Assembly: GCA_021613535.1 (NCBI GenBank)
Contig: CP075494.1
Span: forward strand, 8,122,001 to 8,186,000
Origin: Adineta vaga
Taxonomy: Eukaryota; Rotifera
Length of the DNA: 64,000 nt
Direction of reading: 5' to 3'
Of the stretch, positions 24,620 to 35,625 are shown piece after piece (position 1 is the stretch's first letter; each line of letters opens with the position of its first letter). The position numbers were made by a program, and so were the translations under genes. The notes below the pieces were generated by a model. It did not search any database. It saw only the letters and a program-made list of their open reading frames with translations, and was not told where the DNA came from.

Positions 24620-25642
24620 TTATGATGTTGCTGCTGCTGCTGCTGCATCAAATGGTGCTCCATGAATTTGTCCCGTTTTCCATCCACCTTTTCTCGAACC
24701 ACTCAAACCTTCTTCTAGACGATCAAGATCATAATCATAACCATGTTCAGCATCGATTCTTGGCAATGGAATATGATTGAAACGATAATCCCACACACTT
24801 GCATACTGAAAACGATATGATCCAAATGCAAACATTGTACCAATAGTGGCACCAGCTAAAATATCGTACCAATGATGATAATGATCAATCGTTAATGAAG
24901 CAGCAATAAGAACAGCACCAAGGAGTGGAGTATAGAAAAGAACAAGTTTCCACAATTGAGGACGATAATTCGAAAAAATCTTCAGTTTACCGTTCAAATA
25001 TAGAGAGCAATAAACAAGACTAGCAAATGCTGCTGTTGAATGTCCTGATGGCATTGATTGTAATGCAAAATTAATTTCTTTTTCATCACCTGTACATATG
25101 GATCGATCAAATAATAAACCATCAAAACCTTTTCCAGAACCAGCATTTGCTGCATTAATATTTGGTTTGCATACGGAAAGAAAATGTGGTCTTAAACCTC
25201 CAATTAACCATTTAATAAGTACTTGAAAAGCTGCTCCAGATACGATTGCATATATTAAACCCATAGTTGCCGTATTAGCATCATTAAAACTTCGTACACG
25301 TATTTGCATTAACATGATAAATATGAATGGAATGATAAATGCTAACAGACCAGATAACCATGTCGGTATAATATTTTTCATCAATGGATAAGTTAATTCT
25401 GGATTAACAATTTCACCATTACGAAAATAAATAGGAAAAAGACGATTTGGTACAGGTCGAAGAGCATTTGCAACAATTCCTATAACTCCTAAGATAATCA
25501 ATAGAAGATAATCCATCCAAAATGTACGGATATAAATTCGAAAGGTCATGACTTCTTGTCTTTGTCGAGGGACATTTCTTTGTTGTTCATTCATATTTTG
25601 TTCTTGCATAGTCATAAGATTATTATTGGGTTCGTTCATCAT
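24620..25642 (-). CDS. PAP2-family lipid phosphate phosphatase, copy 1
   Basis: Intronless, 340 residues. The PAP2 superfamily dephosphorylates lipid phosphates such as phosphatidate or diacylglycerol pyrophosphate at membranes. Six hydrophobic segments, starting 'YLLLIILGVIGIVANAL'. Motif 1 is intact (KWLIGGLRP) and so is motif 2 (SMPSGHS). Motif 3 reads SLTIDHYHHWYD, where the consensus is SRx5Hx3D: His and Asp are present but Arg is Leu. The C-terminus has SVWDYRFNHIPLPR, an end segment I associate with fungal-type PAP2 proteins, then a poly-Ala tail. It is the downstream member of a tandem pair. Start is at MMNEPNNN. Confidence 0.88.
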   Translation of the reverse strand: MMNEPNNNLMTMQEQNMNEQQRNVPRQRQEVMTFRIYIRTFWMDYLLLIILGVIGIVANALRPVPNRLFPIYFRNGEIVNPELTYPLMKNIIPTWLSGLLAFIIPFIFIMLMQIRVRSFNDANTATMGLIYAIVSGAAFQVLIKWLIGGLRPHFLSVCKPNINAANAGSGKGFDGLLFDRSICTGDEKEINFALQSMPSGHSTAAFASLVYCSLYLNGKLKIFSNYRPQLWKLVLFYTPLLGAVLIAASLTIDHYHHWYDILAGATIGTMFAFGSYRFQYASVWDYRFNHIPLPRIDAEHGYDYDLDRLEEGLSGSRKGGWKTGQIHGAPFDAAAAAATS

Positions 25643-26073
25643 TTTGCCGTGTTTTTATGCTGTTAACGTAAAGTTAATATATCGTAATTCACGATGTTAC
25701 ATGAAAAAAAATGTTTTAAAAGAAGAAATACAAAAAAATTTTTTTCTAGGATCTGCTGCCAGAGAAGAGAAGAGAATAGAAAGAACTCGTTTATTCTTTT
25801 TCTTTCTTACCAACGTGGAGCCACCATGGGTCATATAGTAGAATATAAAATGACATAGAAATTCTTTTCGTTCGGCTCTCTTGCTCTCTCTCTCTCTAAC
25901 TCTGACGTAACATCGAATAGGATTGGATCTAATAATGCGTAATTAAGATTATATTATTCTGACCCTCAATTCGATGGCTCCATATAATGAAGATTCCAAA
26001 ACTTGCGATGAAATGTATATTTTTATTAAACAAATAGTTTTTTTAGACACTTTTCATTTGTTTATAAAACTAT
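25643..26073. other. Spacer between the tandem PAP2 genes
   Basis: No exon seen. It contains a CT repeat at about 25881-25898 and the probable promoter of PAP2 copy 1. Confidence 0.5.
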
Positions 26074-27108
26074 TTACACTCTCAATTGTCTCTCTGTTTG
26101 TAAAATCGATAAATTTGTCGCTGCATCAAATGGTGCTCCATGAATTTGTCCTGTTCTCCATCCACCTTTTCTTGAACCACTCAAACCTTCTTCTAAATAA
26201 TCAAGATCATAATCATAACCATGTTCAGCATCGACTCTTGGCAATGGAATATGATTGAAACGATAATCCCACACACTTGCATACTGAAAACGATATGATC
26301 CAAATGCAAACATTGTACCAATAGTGGCACCAGCTAAAATATCGTACCAATGATGATAATGATCAATCGTTAATGAAGCAGCAATAAGAACAGCACCAAG
26401 GAGTGGAGCATAGAAAAGAACTAGTTTCCAATACTGAGGACGATAATTAGCAAAGATCTTCAATTTTCCATTCAAATATAAGGAACAATAAAGTAGACCA
26501 GCAAATGCTGCTGTTGAATGTCCTGATGGCATGGATTCTAAAGCATCATTTATTTCTTTCTCGTCACCTGTACATATGGATCGATCAAACAATAGACCAC
26601 TAAAACCTTGTCCTGTACCAACACTAGATGCATTAATATTTGGCTTGCATACAGAAAGAAAATGTGGTCTTAAACCTCCAATTAACCATTTAATAAATAC
26701 TTGAAAAACAGCAGCAGATATCAATGAAAATAGTAAACCCATAATTGCCGTATTAACATCATTAAAACTTCGTACACGTATTTGCATCAACATGATAAAT
26801 ATGAATGGAACAATAAATGCTAATAGAGCAGCTAACCATATAGGTATAATATCTTTGCGAAATGGATAAGTAAATTCTGGATAAACAATTTCACCGTTAC
26901 TGAAATAAACAGGAAAAACACGATCAGGTGCAGGTCGTAGAAAATAGATACCAAGTCCAAGGCCACCTAATACTGCCATTAGTAAATAATCCATCCAAAA
27001 TGTTCGAAGATACACTAGAGGTGTCATTACTTCTCGTCGATGTTCAGGAGGATTTTTCTGAACAGGATTTGTACCTGGCGACTGCATAACAAGATTAGTG
27101 TTCATCAT
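26074..27108 (-). CDS. PAP2-family lipid phosphate phosphatase, copy 2
   Basis: Intronless tandem paralogue of the gene at 24620-25642, 344 residues. Start chosen at MMNTNLVMQSPG because it aligns with MMNEPNNNL of copy 1; an in-frame upstream ATG at 27225 would add a 39-residue extension that copy 1 lacks. Motifs: KWLIGGLRP, SMPSGHS and SLTIDHYHHWYD, with the same Arg-to-Leu change. The two copies differ clearly in the N-terminal half (GGLGLGIYFLRPAP versus GVIGIVANALRPVP), but bases 26236-26408 are identical to 24758-24930. The C-terminus differs (NLSILQTERQLRV in place of poly-Ala). Confidence 0.88.
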   Translation of the reverse strand: MMNTNLVMQSPGTNPVQKNPPEHRREVMTPLVYLRTFWMDYLLMAVLGGLGLGIYFLRPAPDRVFPVYFSNGEIVYPEFTYPFRKDIIPIWLAALLAFIVPFIFIMLMQIRVRSFNDVNTAIMGLLFSLISAAVFQVFIKWLIGGLRPHFLSVCKPNINASSVGTGQGFSGLLFDRSICTGDEKEINDALESMPSGHSTAAFAGLLYCSLYLNGKLKIFANYRPQYWKLVLFYAPLLGAVLIAASLTIDHYHHWYDILAGATIGTMFAFGSYRFQYASVWDYRFNHIPLPRVDAEHGYDYDLDYLEEGLSGSRKGGWRTGQIHGAPFDAATNLSILQTERQLRV

Positions 27109-27639
27109 TTTCTCGAGTGCAAACAGGGATCTATAAAGTAAAAAGTGTGTGTCACTGTTAACGACAACACGCAGAAAAAGAAAAAAAAATGTCCTATAGA
27201 GTTTGTTCTCACGTAGAAGAATCAAAAGAAAATTCGTCTGTTCTGTTTTATTTTGTCAACATAAAATCATCATAGGTTACATAGTAAAATGAAAGAGATG
27301 AAATCAAATCCTTTTCTTTCAATTTGGGTTCTTTCTTTCTACAACATATGATAAATTGATGTCCTTTTCTTTAGTTCTAAATTCTAAAGAAAGAAATCAT
27401 TATATCATCGTTTGAACAAATATTTGATATCAAAAAGACAATGATCTAATATGAATCTTTATGTTTCTTTTTTATTTATTAAGAATAAACATTCTTTAAT
27501 TTAAATATTAATAATCGAAGAGATCTTATCAATTCCATAGGATGACAGAATAAATTGCATAGAACAAAAAAACAAAACAATTATCTATGATCGAAAACAA
27601 AATGCTATACTGAATTTATCCTCATTTCCATTCATTACA
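27109..27639. other. Intergenic region, no gene seen
   Basis: AT-rich sequence upstream of the minus-strand PAP2 copy 2 and of a weak plus-strand hypothetical gene. Confidence 0.4.
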
Positions 27640-28164
27640 ATGGCAAATGTTTCATACCTTAGTCTTCTATCCGATTGGTTTCGTGTTCATATTCCAATTC
27701 CAATTAAAACAAATTCAATGACTAAACATCGAACAGGTTATGCTGCAGCTTATCCAAAAATGAAATTACATCATCGTCGACAATGTTCATGTTTTTCATT
27801 TTGTCATCAATCGAAGAGAAATATGTCAATACGAGGATGTGCAAGTTTTGCTCGATCTGGTCGATATCCGAAGGTGATGTAGATGAAGCTTGTTAATATT
27901 TGAAAAAGAAAAATTCAACACTAATTTATATTCTAATCTTCTTTTCTTCGATGTCGATCATGTAATAAATATTCTTTCAAATAAAACAGTTCATTGTCAA
28001 AATCAATGAACGATGATAGACAAGACTTTTCTTTCAATAGTGAACGATTAGAAAGATCTACACATATTCAGTATTATATTTTTCGTCGATGTGCAATAAC
28101 AAATGAAAAAGAAAACAATAGACGTGCTCGAGAAGAAAAAACAGAAGAAATAAACTATACATAG
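27640..28164 (+). CDS. Hypothetical basic protein
   Basis: Possible two-exon gene (27640-27878, 27990-28164) of 137 residues. The first exon is basic and His/Cys/Ser-rich (KLHHRRQCSCFSFCHQ; SIRGCASFARSGRYPK). A GT..AG intron in phase 2 joins it to a second exon that ends with a charged stretch (NNRRAREEKTEEINYT). I do not recognise a family. Support is limited to open frames, splice-site consensus and phase agreement; if the intron is not real, the first frame ends at 27882. Confidence 0.35.
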
Positions 28165-28341
28165 AAGCTCATTTGAGAATGAAATTAACACTTGAATAAG
28201 TGAACGAAATGCATAGAAATAAACGAAAGGTGAATTAAATATTTATTCACAACATATATAATGAGAAAGAATGGAAAGACTTATGGGCAGAAAAATGATG
28301 GTATACTTGAAAAAAGTGAATGATAGGTGTTTAATGAACAA

Positions 28342-28946
28342 TTATAATCTGGTTATTGTTACTTCAGATTCATCGGATTTAGTTTCATCAGAAACAGTGA
28401 TGGTTGGTATAGAAGTTGATTGGTAATGAACAACGAATGAGTTTTTTGGATATTGATTATCTAGTTCTTTAATCGAATTGTTTGATTCATTTTGATTTCG
28501 ATTTATATGATCTAAGAAATAAAAGATGTTAATATAATTCATGAAATTTTTGAAATAATATTACCACTTTTTCGTAATAATATCGGTGTTAAAAAACCTT
28601 TGATCGTTCCATGATTATTATCATGATTGTGATGAAATCCTAACAATCGTGTTTTCCAACGATGTTTATGACTATTTGATGTTGATGTTGATGTTGTTAG
28701 ATGAGATACACTTTGTTTATCATATTTTTCATCTTCAGTTTGAATATATCCTAATGCATAATACGATTTAAATAAATGAAGACTTGTATCAAAAAAGCGA
28801 GAATCATTTGTAAAAATTGATTGAAAATGTTCACGATTTTCATAGAGATTATTTGATGAATTAACAGCAAGGTCATCTGGCGAAATAGTTGTCATTGTTG
28901 CTGTTGATGCCGATGAACCAATACTAATCGAACGTGACATAGACAT
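28342..28946 (-). CDS. Hypothetical Ser/Thr/His-rich protein
   Basis: Two exons (28565-28946, 28342-28511) joined in phase give 183 residues. It starts MSMSRSISIGSSASTATM. A central segment reads SRFFDTSLHLFKSYYALGY, followed by a His/Asn-rich GFHHNHDNNHGTIKGF and a Ser/Thr-rich tail (TSIPTITVSDETKSDESE). No signal peptide, TM segment or known domain is visible. It is probably a cytosolic, mostly disordered protein. Confidence 0.5.
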
Positions 28947-30462
28947 TATACTATTTAATATTATTATGAAAATACAATAAATTCTTCGTTAAATACAGAT
29001 GATTCATAATATCTATTCATCAGATCATTTCGGTTATTCTTATTGACGAATTTATATTCAAATCCGTAGTTTATTCCAATTAAAATGTGATATGTACATG
29101 TGCACCTATTACCTGACAGGTATTCTAGATGACGCTATTAGACACTTCAATAGTTCTACAAAAAAGAAATGACACATTACAAATCGATTTTTGTATTGTT
29201 CCCCGAAATCCTCCTATGATCATCAAAAACATATACCTTTCAACTTCAATGGAATATTTGATCAAATGAAAACAAATGTTTGTTTTTTTACAATTAATAA
29301 AATTGAATTCTAATCTCAATATCATAGACATAACTTACTCTTCAAACAATCGTTATGTAATTGATACGATATATGATGTATACAGGATGAAATCCTATTG
29401 TTTATATTTCTACTGATTCAAAGTAAGAATTAATCTTCTTAAGGTTTGTATAATGATATTATTTTTGATTATATTTGTCAATTGAAATCATCTTATATAA
29501 GTTGAATTCATTCTTACTTATTAATGAGTAATATATTTTTTTATTTCGAGACGATTTGATTGCAACAACTTCACGCATTCATCATCATCATATGTATTCA
29601 GTGATTAATCTTAGATGACTTCATCATAATATACTTATTTCTTTTTCTTTTCTCTAAAAAAAGACTTCAACATGATCGATATTAGAATCATTGATTGAAC
29701 ATATTCTCTTCTTTTCTCTCATACAATTGACACAAATAAGTAGGTAAGTGCATATGTATATTCTCTCCTTCTCTCTATGCTTGTCTATTCATTAATTGAT
29801 AATGATTTTCGAAAGGACATTTCTGCTAAGATGATCATATCTAACAATGTATATACTAGACTACCCATGTCGATTATTATTATCATCGTCATTAAATTCT
29901 TTTTTTCTTTTTGCACATTGATAAAAACGAAATATATGTGAGGATTACTTTATACAAATAGAAATCAAAGTATGTATCAGGATTCTTTTAAGCAATTTTG
30001 TTGATGAACAATCGTTCTCTTTCGTTTTTAATGAGCTTTTTTTCTTCTTCGTATTGTAACAAATGAAGCATATAAATAGTAGACAATATATGATGAATAC
30101 CAGATGAAATTGACTTAAGACGATTAGAAACATCCAATGACAATCTGTTTTATTTTGCATAAAATCACCTTTTAAACTTTATTCAAAGGTCATTTATAAA
30201 ATAAAAAGAGAAAACTTTTTTTCTTCATTTCTTCGACCTGTTCATTTGAATTACACTTCAATGATGTAATCATCGTTCACCCTCATCCAATACACACCAG
30301 GTTGGAAGTCATTCGACTTCCTGCGGTTAAGTTGTTGTCGTTTCTTTTTTTTCTTCTAAATATTTGCAAGAGAGTAATTCACTTAATGATTATGTATTTC
30401 ATTGAACAGTTTAATTGCATGAATGTGATGTAAGCATGTTTCAATGGTAATATTCATTTTAG
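28947..30462. other. Intergenic region, no gene supported
   Basis: About 1.5 kb of AT-rich sequence. A perfect 7-bp hairpin with a 4-base loop lies at 30304-30321 (GGAAGTC-ATTC-GACTTCC), about 140 bases before the next gene. Short open frames at 29125-29331 and 29945-30160 (minus) have no other support. Confidence 0.45.
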
Positions 30463-32554
30463 ATGTTAAAAATTCGTACAAGATTGAAAATGTTTTCATA
30501 TGTACTTATTTTTTGTCAGTTATTTATTATCAATGCAAATGTTCAAGTATGTAATGGTCCATTAGGAATGATTAATGGAGAAATACGTGATTGGCAAATA
30601 ACAGCATCATCAACACTACCAGATTATGATTGTCATGAGAAGCATGCACGATTATATCAATCATCGAATCGTGCTTGGTGTGCTCGACAGAAATCTGATT
30701 CCGAATGGTTACAAATTGATTTGGGAATATCTGCAAAAGTAAATTTAAAAATAATATTTTCCCTATAAAAAAATTTCTATTCATGGTAGATATCAGGTGT
30801 ATTAACACAAGGTCGAGCAAATAAAGACGAATATGTAACGTCATTTATGATATCATACAGTACAGATGCATATCGTTGGCAATATCTTGTTGATCAATAT
30901 GGAAATCAAAAGGTTTTGTATTTCAATAGATATGTATAGATTGTTTTAATTCGAATTTTACTTCTAGATATTTTCGGCAAATACAGATCCATATTCAGTT
31001 CATAATAATTACTTTGATGAACCTATTATGACGCGTTTCATTAAATTTCATCCTATGGAATGGTATTCACATCCATCTTTACGTGTGGAAATTATCGGTT
31101 GTCAAGGTTTTTATTAATCATATTTTCTCTTCTCTTTTCTATTGTTTTTGAATTGATTTTTTGTAGAATGTAAACAATATTTGGGTTTACCACCTTATGG
31201 TAAAATCAGTGCATCGACAACATGGCCATCTCGTCATCGAGCTACATGTCAAGCAGAAGATGGATATCTTCTTACTAATAAAGGATGGTGTTCAAAGAAG
31301 AAATATAGTTTGTTCTCGAAGATATTTGATCTTTTATACAGTCATAATTTTGATTATTTAGAACATGATCAATGGTTAGAATTTGATTTGGGACATCCAT
31401 CAACGGTGACATCTTTAATAACCAGAGGTCGAGCAGATACTAATCAAGAACAATGGGTTACCAAATATCGAGTTTCATTTTCGAATGATTCTCGTCTATG
31501 GATTTATTATAAAGATAAACTACAAAGTGAACCGAAGGTAAATCTTGCTTTTTATAAATACATCTCTGCAATACGTAAGTGTTTCATGAAGAATGAAGAT
31601 GAAACTTCAAAATGAAGGACGTTCAATCGAACACTTGAAGTCGAAATGACTATACTTGAACAAATTGAAAATTTCTTTTTTTGCAATTCAAATCTAGGAA
31701 TTTGCTGGAAATAATGATCCTGACAGTGAACGTATTCATTTTTTAAATGAACCATTCTTTGCTCGACATGTTCGAATTCATCCAACTGATTGGCATAATC
31801 ATGTCAGTATGCGTGCAGGAATTCTTGGATGTCCACATCAAGGCAATTGTTTTCCAGGATATTTTCGTGTAAATAATGAAGCACAATGTGGTATGTTGGA
31901 GTAAAGGAAGTATAATATAATATTTTTCTCTCGTTTCTAGTGGAAAATTTACTTATGGAAAACGAACATGGACAAATGATCGAAATCGTTATCGACGAAA
32001 AAATTTAATAAATGAAATTCAATATCGTAGTACACGAGAAACGAATGGTGATTCATCATTAGCTGTCGATGGTATTGAAGAACCATTGGAGTGGTCTAAA
32101 TGTGCAACTATCGATAATTATTTTGTGGAAAAACCTGTATGGATGGTTGATTTAGGTCGACGAAAGAATATTGCTGGTGTTATGATAAGAACATGGCATG
32201 ATGATAAAGGTATAAGAAAAGAAGAACTAACGGTATAAAATTCAAAGAAATATTTTTTATATTTATATAGAATCAAATGGATCTGCATCAATCTATCGAG
32301 ATTATTTAGTAAATTTAAATCAATATAATGTTTATGTGGATCATTATCCACGTCGATATCGTTTTAAAAATACTAGTTTATGTTCATCGATCAAACGTAC
32401 AGATCAAACATTAACATCATTATCTCGTCTACATTTTCAATGTCAACATTCATTACATGGTCGTTTTGTCTATATCGAAGCTGATGGTGTTAGTAGCCGA
32501 TGGAATAAATTATTTACTGCGGTTTTGTGTGAAGTATTCGTTTATGAGCAGTAG
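30463..32554 (+). CDS. Secreted discoidin (F5/8 type C) repeat protein with a third lectin-like domain
   Basis: Eight exons (30463-30738, 30790-30912, 30968-31106, 31167-31307, 31362-31537, 31698-31900, 31941-32209, 32271-32554), 536 residues. Signal peptide around residues 10-25 (MFSYVLIFCQLFIINANVQV). Two F5/8 type C domains: the first from CNGPLGMINGEI with WLQIDLG and ends VEIIGC; the second from CKQYLGLPPYGKI with WLEFDLG and ends MRAGILGC. A third region (SSLAVDGIEEPLEWSKC, PVWMVDLGRRKNIAGVMIR) resembles fucolectin-type carbohydrate-binding domains. Expected to be extracellular and to bind glycans or anionic lipid. The ATG lies directly after TTTTAG, as at a trans-splice acceptor or the end of a 5'-UTR intron. 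The 54-base intron 31308-31361 is free of stops. Confidence 0.85.
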
Positions 32555-32984
32555 ATTGAATTCTATGGACATTTTGTATTTGTTTATCTGTCAGATTCAT
32601 TGTTTTTCTTTTGTTTATATAATTGTCTTGCAGTAGAATTGTATGGTCGATTGAAATCATATCATATGAATAAATGATTAGAGAAGCTAATATAATTGTT
32701 AATTTTGTGTGCTGATTTCATAAAAATTCATGTTGAATGATCATCGATAATATAAATAAAACAATCGAGTGAATTGTATAGATTTTGAATCGACACTATG
32801 ACAATCGTATGCATATTTCACCTTACATCTTGAAATGAAACATATGAAGAGAAAACGAAGCAATAAATAACAAATTTTTTTGCATTATGAGCTACTCTGT
32901 CATAGAATTGGTTGGCAAAAAAAAGTACAAGAAAAGAAAAAAAATTCCTTCGTTTCGTTATTAAATATACTTTATTCTGACAGA
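32555..32984. other. Intergenic region
   Basis: AT-rich sequence with AATAAA-type signals near 32755 (3' end of the discoidin gene) and the promoter side of the next gene. No exon is supported. Confidence 0.45.
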
Positions 32985-34785
32985 ATGTTTGTTCGCGCAA
33001 CCAAGCATCGCAGCCTTCTGTTTCTAACTCTTCTTAGTGCAGTTACTTTTGCAGTTATAAAACGACTTCTATCTTCGTCGGAATTTAATCTGGAAAATCA
33101 TGAAACGAAATTATTTTTACACAGATATTCTTCTAATTATTTTATATCACCAATACATAATGAACTTCTTCAACTAACGTTTCCTGTACCTAGGTTAGTC
33201 AATCAATTGTTATTTAATCTTTACATATTGTTCACGATATAAAATGCGAAATTCATCGTTAATTTCAAAGATATATCCATCATTTTAAATGTAATCTCTT
33301 TCAATTTTTAGAATTTCTCCAAGTGAAATTGTTAAACCATTGTCACTGCGTGAATATGTGACTAAACCTTTATCTTATGATGAAACTGTATTTCGTCAAG
33401 CTTCTTTTCCAATCTTATGGTTAGATAGACAATATGACGTTCGTTGGAATCAAGCTGCTGAACGACAAATGCTTGCTTATCTAACAGAAAAACAATTTCC
33501 TAATGTTGAAAAATCATCGTCGAATGATTTTAATATTTCAAATATCTGTCGTGGACGATCATTGTTCTTTCTACATCAACATTTATCAGGATTTTTCAGC
33601 CGTGTACTTTGTTTTATTGCTCAATTCGGTCAAACTCTTTATACACCACGTATTGGTGTACTTGGCGGTTCATCATTTATGGTTGGCCGTGGTCAACATG
33701 ATGATTTCCTTGGTCAAGGTATTCTACGATATTTCCTTCCGTTTTCAATCTGTTCAGCATATATGTATCATCGAAATATAAGCGAAATCAGAGCGATTGT
33801 TGAACAATCATTACATCAACATCAAATAATTCGCAGTGAGGATTTACATTCACATGGCAATGATGAAAATAATCATGTTTTATCTTCAAGAGAATATTGG
33901 AAATTAGATTATCATCATGTCCCTATACGAAAATGGTTATTTGATCGGAAGAAATCGGATGTTAAATATGGATCTTCAATTGAGATTCTATCCAATCATT
34001 CTGATGAACATATTTACGCACCAGGAAATGCAGAAAATGTAACTATTGGAGATTGGATTCATCGAAATAAGCCCGATGCATTTTCTTCAGATCTTTTACC
34101 GAATCGTGGCAAATATGTTCTAACTTGGAAAGATTATGTATTCGGATCTTTTCTTCGTTATATGTTTGTACTATATTTCACTTCACAAAATGCACCACGC
34201 ATCGAAGTAACTCGTCGAATTCTAGCTGAATATTGGTCAAACTTTTTAATTGATAAATATTCTTTACCTAAAACTAAAACAGTGGATCCTTTCGATGATC
34301 TTGCTGGATTATATATCCGTCGAGGGGATAAATCAACTGAAGATACATTTTGGCATAAACATCGTCGATGGCGTAATATTTCCTATTATGTCAAAGGACT
34401 TGTGGATGAAGAAAATCAACGAAAAACAAAATTTAAATCAATTTTTGTTATGACAGACGATGCTTCTGTAATGCAATCATTGATTGATTATTCGAATCCA
34501 CAATCGAAGGGAACTGATGAACCATATGCTCGTGAACATTTGACAAACCGAAATATTCTCTATAATGTCTTAGCTCCGCAAACATGTTTTGATCCATTTC
34601 ATCGTAATGGTTTTGATCAATTTCTTGTTAGTATGAGATTTCTTATCGAATATTCAAGATTTACTATTGGTCATACTGATTCAAATGTTTTTCGATTCTT
34701 TCGAGAAGTTATCTATGCTCAAAGACAACACCATCAACATATACAATCGTTTACATTTGCTAAAAATGCGCCTGATTCTTTATAA
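32985..34785 (+). CDS. Type II membrane glycosyltransferase, fucosyltransferase-like
   Basis: Two exons (32985-33193, 33312-34785), 560 residues. Start at MFVRATKHRS, followed by a short hydrophobic anchor (LLFLTLLSAVTFAVI) after basic residues. That is the type II topology of Golgi glycosyltransferases. The lumenal part has CRGRSLFFLHQHLSGFFSRV near the start and the motif GLYIRRGDKSTEDTFW near residue 408, which resembles the GDP-fucose-binding 'VRRTDK' motif of FUT8/O-fucosyltransferase-type enzymes. Near the C-terminus SRFTIGHTDSNVFR sits where that superfamily has its 'xSxSNVxRL' segment. The exact family and acceptor are unknown; the call rests on these two motifs and topology. Confidence 0.6.
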
Positions 34786-35625
34786 AATGTTCAATCTATT
34801 CTCAACCATTACTTCATTCAACGATCATTTGTCTACTTTACATGCAGGAAGACGGATCTTTCTAATAAATATATTCTTATCATAATGTTAAATAAGTAAA
34901 TATTTACTCATCATCATCATCATTGTATGATTGACAAAATAAAATATTAGTTATTGTTGTTGTTTTTAATAATATTGAACCAGTTGGTAACTGATTAATG
35001 CGAAACAATAAAAGTTTCCAATGAAATTTAGTTATTTTTAAAATTCTATTAACAATAAAAGTGTCATTCTCTTCATCAAAAGTTCATAGCAAATATATAT
35101 TTGAAACGATTCTTATTGCTTACAAAAGAAGCTTTTCCGCTTGTCAAATACTTTTTTTTTTATAATAATGTTAAGAAAAATATTTTCTTTTTTATCAATG
35201 TACGTCAATAATTTCTATTCAATCAGTTTACTGAAGAGTTTAATCGATACATTCGATATGTATACATCACTACGCAAGTAATTATTACCATATTATTTTC
35301 TTATTTGTTCGTTTCTCACGTTATCTTCATCATCTACATTGAATTCTTTCGTGAATAACTATTCGATCATTGAAATTAAATATTTTTTTCTTTCTTTCTC
35401 TCTTTCTTTTTTTTTATGTTGATTGACTTACAGCGCTTTTATATCGTTAACATGCAAATATACTTCTGACGTCGAATAACACTAGTGTGCGTTTTTTCTT
35501 TACCTGTTGACGAGGAGAAGAAAAAACTCACATATGACAAAATACAATACCGACTAATATGTCAATATAAGCTCAATAGCAACCAGTATTTTTTTGGAAA
35601 AAACACGACATTGTTTGACATAAAT
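34786..35625. other. Intergenic region, no gene seen
   Basis: AT-rich flank with T-rich runs near 35150 and 35390-35417. An open frame upstream of the next gene's ATG adds no recognisable domain. Confidence 0.45.

Noticed and set aside
25974-26258. 94-residue plus-strand frame
   Set aside because: Antisense shadow of the PAP2 copy 2 coding sequence.
29125-30160. Two minus-strand frames of 68 and 71 residues
   Set aside because: Low-complexity, no domain, no supporting neighbouring exon.
30304-30321. Perfect 7-bp inverted repeat
   Set aside because: A single short hairpin in a 64 kb AT-rich window is not enough to claim a regulatory site.
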